Assembly: GCA_002803225.1 (NCBI GenBank)
Contig: NXFV01000819.1
Location: forward strand, 1-35,478
DNA: 35,478 nucleotides
From: Gamarada debralockiae
Taxonomy: Eukaryota > Ascomycota > Leotiomycetes > Helotiales > Hyphodiscaceae
Direction: 5' to 3'
The translations under genes and the position numbers were made by a program. Each line of letters starts with the position of its first letter. Position 1 is the first letter of the stretch. The notes beneath the pieces are model-generated. The model was not told the origin of the DNA and ran no database searches. It worked only from the letters and a program-made list of their open reading frames with translations. Positions 9,170 through 20,526 of the stretch are shown here, one piece after another.

Positions 9170-9640
9170 CACTACTCCGGAGCTTCACTCTCTCTTCCTA
9201 TTTTGAAAAATAAGCGATGACAAACTGTTGTGATGAAAAGTGCAACAACAATGCCAACAGGTGAAGGCAGCTATTCCGGACGTGCTATCCCAGAAGTATG
9301 TATGATGCAGGCTTACAAGAATAAACCTCAGAGATCCGGCTCGGAAAATAATGGAAGACTTCTCTCAGGATTTCCAAAGTATTCAAGGTTGTTTAGTGAA
9401 GAAGGTTGCTACAAAAAGGATGGCCGGATTAAATACTTATCGGATCATTGGGTTAAGCTCTTCGGAGAATCCCGAAGAACTTGTCCGGAATAAATGACTA
9501 TTTTCTACTCAACAATAGAGAAGAATAAAGTAACAAACAGGATTTACTTTTCGAAATCCGGAATTAAAGGGGCGAATTTCCGGCGCAGATATCCCTGATT
9601 GTTGCTCCGCTTCAACCAGGCGGCCCTCTTGCCGGATGAT
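9170..9640. promoter_or_regulatory. Dense TCCGGA cluster upstream of MFS carrier
   Basis: TCCGGA lies at 9176-9181, 9275-9280, 9484-9489 and 9557-9562, with TCCGGC at 9335-9340 and 9579-9584 and CCGGA at 9424-9428 and 9631-9635. An imperfect palindrome CTTCGGAGAATCCCGAAG lies at about 9456-9473. No convincing gene occupies 8981-9851; an 87-codon frame at 9230-9493 looks incidental and includes several of the sites. The nearest core is about 220 bp before the carrier ATG at 9852. Confidence 0.6.
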
Positions 9641-9851
9641 TTTTGGTAGTACTCCGAATCGTCAAGCTTCCCTGGAGTTGACATCTAAACGCTCTATCAC
9701 GTTGTCATCTCTGTTAATGGCACTGCCCACACAACTGATTCTCCTTTCCACAGCTCAAGCCATTAGTCCACCACTCTCCCACACTTGCGAAAGGGTAAAC
9801 AAACCAAGAACTTGTCGCATTTTGAGCTTATGGGTATAATCAACAAGCGTC

Positions 9852-11705
9852 ATGGCTTCCTCCACCTGTACTCGTTCCTCAACTAGCACCATAGTTGAGA
9901 AGGAGGCGGACAGCCTTAGCGACACTAAGGATCTTCCTCTTGAAGATCTCCAGAATCCATGTCAACTTCGAGATAAGCCTGCCATTTACCTGTTGTGTCT
10001 GACATGCCCTATGTTTGGGTAAATAATCTCTCTAGCTCCCCCTCCCTCACAGTCAAAATTCCGATTTACTAATCCAAAACAGCATACAGATATTTTGGTC
10101 AACAATGATGGCCTATGGCACTGTATGTCCTTCATCCTCTGTAATTCATTATCATAACTGAGCAATTTCAAGCCCTACCTCACCTCCCTCGGTCTCGCCC
10201 CGTGGGTCACTGCCCTCGTCTGGCTCGCAGGCCCGTTATCAGGCGCAATTGCACAACCCATTTTTGGTGTCCTGAGTGACCGCTGCACACATCCTTGGGG
10301 CAGACGCAAGCCTTTCATACTGGGAGGTACCGCAAGCGTAATTCTCTGCTTGCTTGCATTAGCAGCGACACCGGACTTGGTCGAGCTACTCTTCCGCCTT
10401 GCTGGCCGAAATACGCAGGGTCATTTAGTGGATACTACTGTGCAGACACTATCTGTGCTTTGGGTCTATGGGCTCAACGTTGCGATGCAGCCGCTCCAAT
10501 GCGGGGCCAGAGCTTTTGTTATTGATAGTTGTCCAGCAAGACAGCAGGCACAGGCTAGTGCGTGGTGTAGTCGATTTGGTGGTCTGGGTAGTGTCTTTAT
10601 CTATGTCCTGGGATTTACAGTTATTACTAATTGGGCACCTTCCTTTGGTGGGAATGAGTTCAAAGCGCTTAGCATCGTTGCGACTTGTGCGCTGCTTATT
10701 ACACTCTTGCCCTGCTTTTTGCTTCGTGAGAGGCGACCTAGGCTTAACGACTTTACTTTGGAAGATGACGTCAGTGTAAAGTCGATCATAGGGGACCTTT
10801 GGTTGAGCTTGAAAACCTTACCTCCTACGACAAGACAGGTCTGCAAAGTTCAGTTTTATGCCTGGCTTGGTTGGTTTCCATTCATGTATTACACAACAAC
10901 GTAAGGAACCCATTCCTACACCCCGGAATGCTGGGATAAGAGCTGATATTGGTACAGATATATCTACCAAACCTGTAAGTAAAATAATATCTCAAGCTGA
11001 GTCGCAGGAACTAACAAGCCAGCCATGATATCCGGAAACGTCTATGTCAACCCTTCTGAAATTAGCAACGGCGTCAGGACATTGAACGAACTTGCTCGCC
11101 ATAACGGAATCCTCGCCTGTTTTGGCTTTGCCCTTGCCGCCTTTCTCACAAGCCTACTCTTACCATATTTCTTACATGACAACAGGATGCCCTTGGCGAG
11201 TATCTCGCCCCCTAAGCTCACCGTCTTCTCTATCCCTTTGGCTCGCGTGTGGCAACTCTCGCAGCTCCTATTCGCTTTGTGTATGTTTCTCACCGTTTTC
11301 GTCTATACTGTACCAATGGCGAAAGTGCTTGTATGTGTCGTTGGGGTGAGCTGGGCTATAGGTGCCTGGGCACCATTCGCTTTGATCAGTACAGAGATCT
11401 CTTCTCTCAACATGCCTAATGGCAGTGATCAATGCCCTAGCATATCTGTAACTATGGACACAGGGAAGGGATATCAGGTTAGGGGAAGAGTTGAGACGGC
11501 TGCCATTATGGGTATCCATAATATGACGATTGCTATGCCTCAGATCTTCGCTGCTGTGATCTGTGCTATAGTCTTCAGGATTGTAGAGGCTGTTGAGACC
11601 TTTGGAAGTGGGGATGGAGCCGCATGGGTGTTTCGGCTGGCCGGTTGTGCAGTTCTCGTTGCTGCTTGGTTAGCGGAGGATTTACAGAATGAGGCTTGTT
11701 CATAG
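9852..11705 (+). CDS. MFS carrier, sucrose/GPH-type
   Basis: Exons 9852-10018, 10083-10122, 10173-10900, 10958-10974 (only 17 nt) and 11023-11705 sum to 1635 nt in frame, giving 544 aa. A polar N-terminal tail precedes FGIQIFWSTMMAYGTPYL, then LVWLAGPLSGAIAQPIFGVL and the MFS loop SDRCTHPWGRRKPFI. This matches fungal sucrose and general alpha-glucoside carriers of the glycoside-pentoside-hexuronide type. QPLQCGARAFVID and later hydrophobic helices complete about 12 segments, ending AGCAVLVAAWL. It lies downstream of UstYa copy 2 in the same direction, with eight TCCGGA-type sites in its 5' flank, which suggests co-regulation and hence a role as exporter of the peptide product or importer of a sugar. 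Other RiPP clusters carry an MFS gene (ustT), but this subfamily is sugar-like, so the substrate is open. Confidence 0.87.
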
Positions 11706-14120
11706 GAAAAGAACCTAGTAAGATCTCTGCCGGCAACCTATGATCAGCCAAAGCTTCAATGGTGTATTTTGAAGTGTATGCACCTCTCTGAAAGAAAAAA
11801 GACCGTAACTATCAAGGCTCCCGTGCCATCGGACAACGGTCTGGTAGAGTTCACTGTTTTGTGGCGTCAATGACCTTGCCGGCAGAAGGGACATTGGCTC
11901 TAGTCAACCGGATCTCTGCAAAGTCTACTGGGAAGGAACGATCAAAATATGTTTTCGCATGATGAGTGCAACAGGGTAAAAGGGATGGAAATGGCTTGGG
12001 AAGAGTCAGCTGAAGAGCTGCCTCGTAAAGATCTAAAGAGCCGTATGCGGAAGGGAATTTGGCATAGTGCTGAGTCCCTGTCACCTGTATGTGTTTCATT
12101 ACGCTGACCCATATCAGGATGAGGATAAAGAACAAGAGCTAGAGGCATAGCTCCGAAAGTTTCATGATCGACACTTGCTAACGTGTAGAGCTGGGCCGAT
12201 TATGAATGCAATTTAAACGAGAAAGGGGCAGAACGCCAGCTCTCCCTTACTGTACGTGCTCCATATTTACGACAGCCCTCACTTGCGTTCTGAAAACCAC
12301 AGTGTTGTCAAGGGGGCATTGGGCGGCTATAAAACTCTAGCGGCCATGCAAGTTCAGGACACTTTTCGGCCGTGAGTGGTCGCGTGATTGATACGCTAGG
12401 GCCCAAAAGTAGGCGGATAAGCGGAAAGCATGGCTCACGTGACTAGCCCACTCATAACTTCCCCTCTTATAACTAGGAGTAGAAGAGAAAAGTCGAGGTG
12501 AGTTTACATTTTATAGTGTATTCAGGAATTATAAGCTTTGTTTTATATCTTTAGTTTTTATTCTTATCTTTAGCCCTTACTAAGATAAAGGGGCATTAAA
12601 ATAAAATTTTAACCATCTCTTTTTCTAAAAAAAAAAATATATATAATTTATTAATTTGTCTATAACCACACTTCCTTTATTACTTATATAAATATTATTT
12701 ATTTTTATTAGTATCTTTATTATAGATATTTAGACTAAAAGGATCATTTGTTAAATAATGCCTTTTACAACTAAATTTAAAAAGTCAAGTACCAGACGGC
12801 ATGCGAAAACCGCGGCCCCCCGCATCGGGCAAGGCGCGTGGGGCCCCAGGGTCTAAAGGACTCGCCACATCTAATCTCTAGCTAACCAGCCGCATACTTG
12901 ACAATATAATGGCTAATTGCATCGAAGTTGCAAATAATGGTTTAGCTACTAAGCTCAATCCACCCGTGCCGCTATATTCTTTCTCTATCAGCGCCTCGGA
13001 AATCTCTGAAGTTAGCTCGAAGGTAGTGAGCAGGCCCCGTAGGCGCCTTATCTGATTATAGGTTACGGCCTTTCACCTTTGGTAGAGGCTTACATACGGG
13101 AATTCTTTTACTAGGCTCATTTAAATTATCAGTATTCGAGGAGCTGGGTGGCGCCTAACAAAACACGTGCGTAGTTTTGATTGGCCGCTGCAGCATCCAT
13201 ATCCACGGCCTTATCACTACTCCCTCTCTAGCCGGCGGAAAAAAATCCGTTCACGGCTTTAGTTAGACTCGGTTGGTATTCTATGTACAACCAATAAAAG
13301 AATTCAGCTCCCCACTGTTTATAAGGTTGATTCTTTCGCCCAATACTTTGTTGCGAGCTCACTCAGCTATGCTGCATAAAGGGAAAAGCCACGCAATTTT
13401 ATAATTCCAAGTTGAAAGTTCCGAAACCCAATAATGAGGCCTTTTCGTCGGTTATGACACACTCGTTCTCTCCAGAATCACACCTAAACTCTGGAAGCAC
13501 TATATTTTAGAAAATAGAAGGGAGGGTGGAAGGGGCGGGGGATTTTACTAAGAGAAGGATAGTATGCTTGAGGGGAAGAGAGGGGGTAGGGGGAGCTAGT
13601 GGCAGGCAAGTGGTCATAGGAATCGAGTATCGGAATGTAGCTGCAGGTGACCTATCCACTCCTCGGGGTTCGTTGCTCGAAAAGGTCTTAGTACGTAGCG
13701 ATTGCGGCGCATAGATTGTGGACAAGAAGACTAAATCAGTTATATAGCCATCTTGTAGCCGGGTATCCTTATTCTTACCTGACATATATAATACCTGCGG
13801 ATATGAAAGCTAGATTTGACATCACATCTGCGAAATCTTGCGAAATGAAGAAGGTATAATCGAGCACCTCTGATGCAATAAATCGTCTCTTGCCTTCCTG
13901 AAAGACGCGTCAATGTCCCTTTAGGTTGTGGATAACAGTCCTCGTCAATCAAGTGCTTATCGAAAGGGGGCGGCGTAGAGTCACGTGGCCGTTCGAAAAC
14001 GCACTCAAGCCGCGCCAGGCGCTGGACTTCCTTTTCTTTGGAGAATGATTCTCAGCCTACCTCTTACCTCTATCTTCAACACAGAAGAACCCCCATAGAT
14101 ACCACCTCGCTCAACACGTA
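11706..14120. other. Gene-poor gap with an AT-rich RIP-like patch
   Basis: I find no supported gene in 2.4 kb. The patch 12,500-12,790 is strongly AT-rich with residual CTTA/TTAG words, as in the right-hand RIP block. Around it are GC-normal pieces with CACGTG motifs (about 12,436 and 13,163). A 94-codon minus-strand frame at 11,851-12,135 has no domain. The final 150 bp precede the P450 and contain no TCCGGA. The gap probably marks an old transposon insertion separating the RiPP-like block from the P450. Confidence 0.5.
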
Positions 14121-15902
14121 TTGCTCCCAAAACTGAGTATGCTGTTCATCGTTGTCTTGGGTTTCGTGTTCTTGTTGTGTCTATCGTACAAGTTCTTCAT
14201 CTACCCCGCTTTCTTGTCTCCGCTTTCGGTAATTCCAAATGCTCATTTCACGAGCTCATTCTCCAACGCTTGGAGGATATGGCAGCAATATCGCGGGCAG
14301 GCAAACAAAGCAATTCATGATGCACATAAGCGCTTGGGCTCGGTGGTGAGGCTGGGGTTGACAGAGATCAGCGTGAATTCTGTCGAGGACCTGAACGTCG
14401 TTTACAGCGGCAACTTCGAGAAGGATAAGTTCTACGTTCCCTTTGCAAACTATGAGTACGTACAAGTCTCTTTCGCTTCACGCAACTCCCGATGAGCTGA
14501 CCTCTTTCGAGCGAACCGAACATGTTTTCTATGGTTCAGAGACAAGCTCACGCGAAGCGGAGACGGATGTTCGCGAATATCTATAGCAAATCCGCCTTGC
14601 AATCGTCGGCAGTGATTCGAGAGTTGTCCCAGGCCATTTTTATTGAGCGTCTTCTTCCAGTAATCGATTCATCTGCGAGAGATGGCACCCCACTCAACAT
14701 GTTAGACTACAGCTCTGCTGTATATTCGGACTTCACCACCGCATTTGTGTTCGGCCTTCAGAGTGGTTCAAACTTTGTGCAGGACAAGAAGTCACGCGAC
14801 CGCTGGCTTGCCACCAAGAAAATCATAACGGAGACCCCATTCTGGACCTTGAGATTTCCCCCTGGAGTCTCTTCGTTTTTGACAAAGTTGGGTATAAACC
14901 TCGAGAATCCACAGATGAATTCAGCAATGGAAGAAATAAAAAAAATGTACCTCAACATGCTTCAGACGGCTGAAACATTATCAAATCCTTCACAAATATC
15001 ACGAGCAGAGAACAAGAACAAAAAATGGACGGAACCCATTGTCTATAAACAGCTCCTAAACCAGCTCCAGTCCTCAGGAGGGAAACCACCAACTTACCCT
15101 CCTCCCGAGTCTCATCTTCGACTCACTATCGCCTCCGAACTCATGGACCATCTCGTGGCAGGCACAGAAACGAGTGGTTGGACCCTAGCGTATCTTATGC
15201 ATGAGCTCTCCCAGCGTTCCAATCTCCAATCTTCCCTCCGAGGTGAACTCCTATCCCTTTCTCCCCCAATTCTTTTCCCGGTCAGGGCTCCTGACAACGA
15301 CGATTCGACCGCCAGAGATGCCCTACCCTCTCCTCGCGCTATTGATGCTCTACTGCTTCTCGACGCGATTCTACTCGAAACTCTTCGACTCCACGCTCCG
15401 GTTGCTGGTTCACAGCCCCGTGTAACACCGTCTAGCAACCCACAGTCCCTAGCACCAGTACTTGGCTACCCCAACATCCCGCCAGGAATCCGTGTCAGCG
15501 CTCAAGCATACTCCTTGCACCGAAATCCAGAAGTCTTCCCTGATCCGGAGAGGTGGAAACCAGAGCGATGGCTAGAAACCAGCCAAGAGAAGAGAGGCGA
15601 GATGATGAGGTGGTTCTGGGCCTTTGGAAGTGGTGCGAATATGTGTCTTGGGAACCACCTTGCAATGTTAGGTGAGTGAGAGTAAAGTGTGCCCCTCTCA
15701 TTTATCCCGTTAACACGATACCGTTTTCCCGGGGGCATCAACTTACATGATTGTGGAACCAGAATTGAAATTTGTGGTTGCAGCCATCTATACCAATTAT
15801 ACCACCAAGATCATTGATGACGAGGACATCGAGCAGTTGGATGGTTACGTTTGTGGACCTAAGGGCGAGAAACTGATCTTGCAATTTGAGCGAGCAGGAT
15901 AG
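14121..15902 (+). CDS. Cytochrome P450 monooxygenase
   Basis: Exons 14121-14455, 14512-15671 and 15763-15902 total 1635 nt and give 544 aa. An N-terminal membrane anchor (about 7-30) is followed by a proline-containing hinge. The protein then shows RLGLTEISVNSVEDL, NMFSMVQRQAHAKRRRM after the first intron (C-helix region), the I-helix oxygen-binding motif AGTETS (328-333), the K-helix ExxR as ETLR (401-404), the PERF-like region DPERWKPERW, and the heme loop FGSGANMCLG with the ligand Cys490. All catalytic motifs are intact. The second intron interrupts just after the heme motif, so the last exon encodes only about 46 residues. The start could also be Met7 at 14139. The sequence does not identify a CYP family or substrate. 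It may tailor the peptide product, but it stands 2.4 kb away with no TCCGGA in its promoter. Confidence 0.92.
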
Positions 15903-15919
15903 GAGTTCAAACATTCATA

Positions 15920-17032
15920 GGTCCCCGCTGGTTCTCGACGATGGAGAACGTAATGTCTCTGTATATCGTGGGATTTTCCTTAGTAGGCAGCTCTGAAATT
16001 GACGAACAATTGCTGCGCTCCTGACTTTATGATCGATAGCTGATTTCCAGTCCGGCCTTGGAATTCGCGAGCCCCAACGGGTCAAAAGACTCCAGATCGT
16101 CCTTTGCGCCTCCCTCACCGTTTGCGCTGACGTGTGTACTGGAGAGTGACGGCGAGACCTTTCTGTTGTGCACAGTTCCATCGTTGTATGTCCTTTTTGG
16201 ATAACCTCAGTATCTGACTGCAGGGAAGATGTCGCGAATCAAGGCCCACATGCCCTGGAGATTGGTGACATAGACTGAGACCGAGGCTTCTCGGAAGTAC
16301 CAATTCAAGTATGCGTACGAGATCAAGGCCAGGTCTAGAAGGGATATACTTTTGTTAAGACTCCTGTTGCGATTACGAAAACACCCATTCCAAACACGGT
16401 GACGAGCATGATTTTCTGTTGCACTGGGATTCGGAGTTTTAGAAACAGGGTTACCGAGACGATGAGGACGATTGGATGTGCGGTGATGTTGAAAGTGCCT
16501 TCTTATCTCGATGTTGGAATATGACCAACATTGGTCTTGGGCCATATGTCAGCTTTTACTTTAGAGTCAACTAACGGGACTCACCATCTATTGCAGGAAC
16601 AGACCAATACCCAGAAAGGGGCGGCAAGCTGTAAAGAGTGCGATCTGGCAAGCGATGAAGCCCACCGACATATAAATCAGGACACCATTGATGATTCTCT
16701 CGAGTCAAACCTTCTCTATTCCGCATGCATAATTAGTCTCAATTCCCGGATGGCAGAACCCTGGAAGGGAAGACATGCCTCAACCGCTGGTAGATCCAAA
16801 GCATACAAACCTTTGCAAGTCCAAACTGTGATATCATCACTCTCTCAGCCACTAGCACTCCATTTGCTCCCGCTGTGATTATTATCCAGTCATCTGGACG
16901 GAGATTATTTACTCCCAGTCATCGGATAAACGCAAATTACGGATGAACTAGGATGGATCGGGTCAAGATCAAGGACATCCCGACTCCGTAGAGAGTCCAT
17001 GTTTCTGTTCTGAACTCTTGGTTGAAGGCCAT
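15920..17032 (-). pseudogene. Rhodopsin-domain (SAT4/PTH11-like) membrane protein pseudogene
   Basis: The pieces appear in correct order on the minus strand. N-terminal MAFNQEFRTETWTLYGVG begins at 17032. After stops comes LGVNNLRPDDW (about 16885-16917), then FGLAKVCMLWIYQRL, PPLSGYWSVPAIDG (about 16570), CWSYSNIEI, GTFNITAHPIVLIVSVTLFL (about 16435-16495), LRIPVQQKIMLVTVFGMGVF, a frame break near 16345-16360, LDLALISYAYLNWYFREASV and VYVTNLQGMWALIRDIFP (about 16230-16350). A degenerate tail ends with IYRDITFSIVENQ (about 15930-15970). This is the seven-helix family of fungal PTH11-like or SAT4 integral membrane proteins, often DUF-labelled rhodopsin domain. At least two frame breaks and several stops prevent a full product. 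Exact ends are approximate. Confidence 0.78.
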
Positions 17033-18033
17033 TGACAAGACATCTTTGCATTAGGTGATATAGCATGTGGAAACCATGTGGAGATGATATCAGGAACAGG
17101 AATTCCGCTTTCAGAGAAATTGAGGCCAAAAGATATGAAAGCTGTTGCCAAGATTCCTTGATAAGAGAATCAACGGCGTTTAACTCTACTATGGTGACGG
17201 CGTTTCTTTGTGAGGGGCTGATATAAACCTGTTCGTTTTGGATATGTTTGCGCAAGCATCATCGCAGGGCATAGCCCAAAAGAAATTATCAACGCCCGCA
17301 CGGTATTTGAGGCAGATCGGTCCACCACATGGACACCCAATGCGGAGAATAGCGGCGCTAAAGAAAGCAACCCCACGGTGATGGTGTACTGGGAGCCAAT
17401 CACTAGCTCTTCTCTGCGGGCACCATCACTCCTGACCCATTCGGCGGCACACCCCAGCTCCTCCCCCGGTTCCCCGAATCCCTGGCTGCGTGTACCGTCC
17501 TGCGAACAAAGCATTTTTCGCGTCTTATTGGATCCACTGTACACAGGTTATCAGTGCGTGGGGAATAATGCGGGAGCTTATGATTTGTCAGAAGGAGCGA
17601 GTGAGAGCTGAAACTCGTTCTCGCCTGGCGTTGTTGCTCAATAAAACGTGATCCCTGCTGCCGGAATTGCGACCGGAACATGCACCTCGCCTGCGGTAAT
17701 CGCGTTGTGGGGAGACAGGGGTTGTAGAATTTGTCCAGCATTAAGCCACTTCTCCGCACGGTGTTCTTGACCACCCGTTCGTTCCTGAGCGATATAGCCT
17801 TCCTGCCCTGTCTATTGCATCTTGTTGTTATGAACATCCTTGGTCTCCATACCCTCGGGTCCAAAGGATAAAGAACCTGCGTATCAAAAGAAGCCTGTAT
17901 CGTCTGATTCGTCTCATTCTCAGCTCCGACACCTTCATTGAGTAAGGACTCGCAGGTACTGGTGAACCAGTTCCTCGGGCAGCGAACTTCCCACCCACAC
18001 CAACTCGACATCACGAACAAGCAACGGTCCAAT
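17033..18033. other. Intergenic region, no supported gene
   Basis: A 238-codon open frame runs at 17,403-18,119 on the minus strand, but it is rich in Arg, Cys and Ser, lacks any domain, and overlaps the 5' end of the permease, so I treat it as chance. The right end should contain the permease promoter and 5' UTR. Confidence 0.45.
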
Positions 18034-19813
18034 ATGGAGAAAGTCAACGAGGCCGAAGAAACAGTGCATTCGACCGAGACTGAGCTTCCTCCCAAGAGCC
18101 CCGATACTGGCCTGATCAATGCTTCCGGCCATCGTCAAGAATTGGATCGAAACTTTGGCTTGATCCATATTTGTGGATTGGGAGTAACGACTGGCAATAC
18201 CTGGATGGCACTTGGTGGCAGTATTGTATGCAAACTCTATTCTTCTGTTGCTTAGGAAGAGTCGCTCATGGCTCTTAGACTGTCGCAATCTACAATGGAG
18301 GATCCCCTGGTGTCATTTACGAATTGTACGTTCTTAACCCTACTCTCCGTGGTGTTGTCTTCTAACATGGTTTAGCTTCGCTGCATCTGTCTTCTACTGG
18401 CTCATCGCTGCCTCGATTGCGGAACTTGCTTCGGCGATGCCCTCATCTGGTGGAGGTTCGTTCAATCGTAGATCTTTCGGTACATGTACTCGCAGCTAAC
18501 ATGCGTGTAGTTTATCACTGGGCTTCCGTCACCGCAGGACCATATGGACGACTCTGTGGCTGGTTTGCAGGATGGTGGAACTTCCTTGCCTGGATTCTCG
18601 GACTGACCGGCAGTTGTCAGATATTAGCCGCAATGGTCGTTTCGATGTACGCTCTCTTCCACCCGGACTACGTGATTCAGAGATGGCAGGTATTTATCGC
18701 CTATCAAATCACTTTGTGGTCTACTTGCTTCGTTGTCCTATACCTCAATCGAGCACTTCCTACCCTCGAATCAATCGGAGGGTTTTTAACCGTCGCTGGA
18801 GGCATCGTCACAATCCTTGTTTGTGCTATTATCCCACATACGATCGGTAGTGGCTATGCTTCTAGTGAGTTTGTCTGGAAAGAGTGGGTAAATTCAACGG
18901 GCTATTCAAGCAATGGGTTTGTGTTCTGCTTGGGGATGCTAAATGGGGCCTTCACGGTTGGCACTCCAGACATCATTACTCATCTGGCCGAAGAGATTCC
19001 AAGGTACTTATAGACATCCTCGGATATGATGCTCTCCCTAACTCAATCGCCAGACCCAGCCGAAATATCCCAAAAGCGATCTTAGCACAGTTCATCGTCG
19101 GATTTTTCACGGCTTTATTCTACCTCATTGCCATCTTCTACAGCATTAACGATCTCGACGCCATCTTGACCAGCCCTTACCTTTTCCCCCTCACCGCAAT
19201 CTACCAGCAAACTACCCACTCCAGAGGAGGCGCTCTAGGTCTCCTCATCGTCATGTTCATACCTGGTGCCATTTCAATCTTTGGATGCTATCTGACCGCT
19301 AGCCGCGTATTCTGGACTCTCGCTCGCGACAATGCCACGCCATTCAGTGGCTTTTTCGCAACTGTAAACCAGAAGCACCGCAATCCATTCAACTCAATCG
19401 TCCTATGTGGAGTTATATCCGCGCTTCTTGGCTGTATCTACGTGGGAAGCCAGACCGCATTCAACGCCTTCATCGGATCCTTCGTCGTGCTATCCTCTCT
19501 TTCCTACCTCGCCGCCATCCTGCCGCATTTCCTCAGCAAGCGAGCGAACGTTGCTCCGGGCTGGTTCTGGATGAAAGGTGTATCTGGATTCCTTGTCAAC
19601 GGAATAGCAAGTCTTTACATCATCGCTTTTATCATTATTTTCTGCTTCCCGTTCTCAATGCCCGTTAGTGCCAAGACGATGAATTATACCAGTTTGATCA
19701 CCGGGGGCTTCTCGCTCTTCGTGGGAGCGTTCTGGATCTGGAGGAGAGGGGATTATGAGGGACCGCACTTCGTCCCCTTGGAGAGCGCCATTCTGGCAAA
19801 AGATGCTATCTGA
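18034..19813 (+). CDS. Choline/amino-acid permease (APC family, Hnm1-like)
   Basis: Exons 18034-18225, 18279-18325, 18376-18455, 18511-19003 and 19054-19813 sum to 1572 nt in frame, giving 523 aa. The cytosolic N-terminus ends in LDRNFGLIHICGLGVTTGNT, the first helix motif. After that come GGSPGVIYEFFAASVFYW, then SIAELASAMPSSGGVYHWAS (the consensus APC signature) and WFAGWWNFLAWILGL. HLAEEIPRPSRNIPKAI is the intracellular loop shared by GABA, choline and amino-acid permeases of this fungal branch. About 12 membrane helices are present and all motifs are intact. It should import choline, GABA or a related amine across the plasma membrane. It sits between the rhodopsin relic and the methyltransferase; nothing ties it to the RiPP-like block. 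Confidence 0.9.
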
Positions 19814-20526
19814 GAGTCTGGTCATATCGTCATTTATTGATATTTCAATGACAAAATTGGGGTTGGGGGGGGGGGGGGGGTATCATGCTCTCGTGGAGCT
19901 GCTCCCTGTTTGTGCAAAAAATAATGTGCTTTTAATGAGATTAGGTTGAAACGGGAAACAAAATTAAAAATGTGCGGCATCTCTGATGTCTAAAATACCA
20001 TCGAATTCTGCAGATTCGAAGTGACGGATTCTATGTATTATGGTTTGTTGCTGAGCAAGGGAAGAGTCGACTGATCCTTCGCGTTGCCCAACTCTCTACT
20101 CCCCTGATACATTCAACCCGACCTTGCAAGCAGACATGATATCGAGACTCTTCACAAGAGGGTAACGCAGTCTGCCGGCGCCACGTGGCTCAAGATCATC
20201 CCCTCAAGACTCAAGACCTATATGGACTGGTAAGGATCTGCTATGACATTGCATTACCAGTAGACGAAGGTGCTGAGACCCGGGCGGTGTGCAGCTAGTG
20301 CATGCATGATCCATGCTGTTCTGGTTGTGGGCTGTTATTGGCCGGGAGGATCGGGTTGCTCTCCCGGTGCCTACAGGGTGTAGCTAACATCCCCAGCATC
20401 AGTTTGTGTTTTGCGTTATCAGCCTTATATCTAAACAGTCATCACCGCTCCCAAATAATCGCCCATTTCAGTCTAGAGTTTACGATATTTTAGCCATTCT
20501 TACCATTCCCTGTTACAAGCTTAGCA
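19814..20526. other. Intergenic region before the methyltransferase
   Basis: It contains the permease 3' UTR with the poly-G tract and the methyltransferase promoter. Only a 63-codon frame is open (20,302-20,493) and it has no recognisable content. I found no TCCGGA here. Confidence 0.5.
19859..19880. repeat. Poly-G tract
   Basis: A run of G interrupted by TT, with about 14 consecutive G residues, lies 46 bp after the permease stop codon. It is a simple-sequence tract. Its length may be affected by sequencing slippage. Confidence 0.8.

Noticed and set aside
9230..9493. 87-codon frame between oxidase 2 and the carrier
   Set aside because: No signal peptide or domain. It is laid over the TCCGGA cluster and is better explained as promoter DNA.
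11851..12135. 94-codon minus-strand frame after the carrier
   Set aside because: No domain or convincing signal, and no context linking it to neighbours. It could be chance.
17403..18119. 238-codon open frame on the minus strand
   Set aside because: It overlaps the well-supported permease start on the other strand, has no domain, an odd Arg/Ser/Cys-rich composition and no family resemblance.
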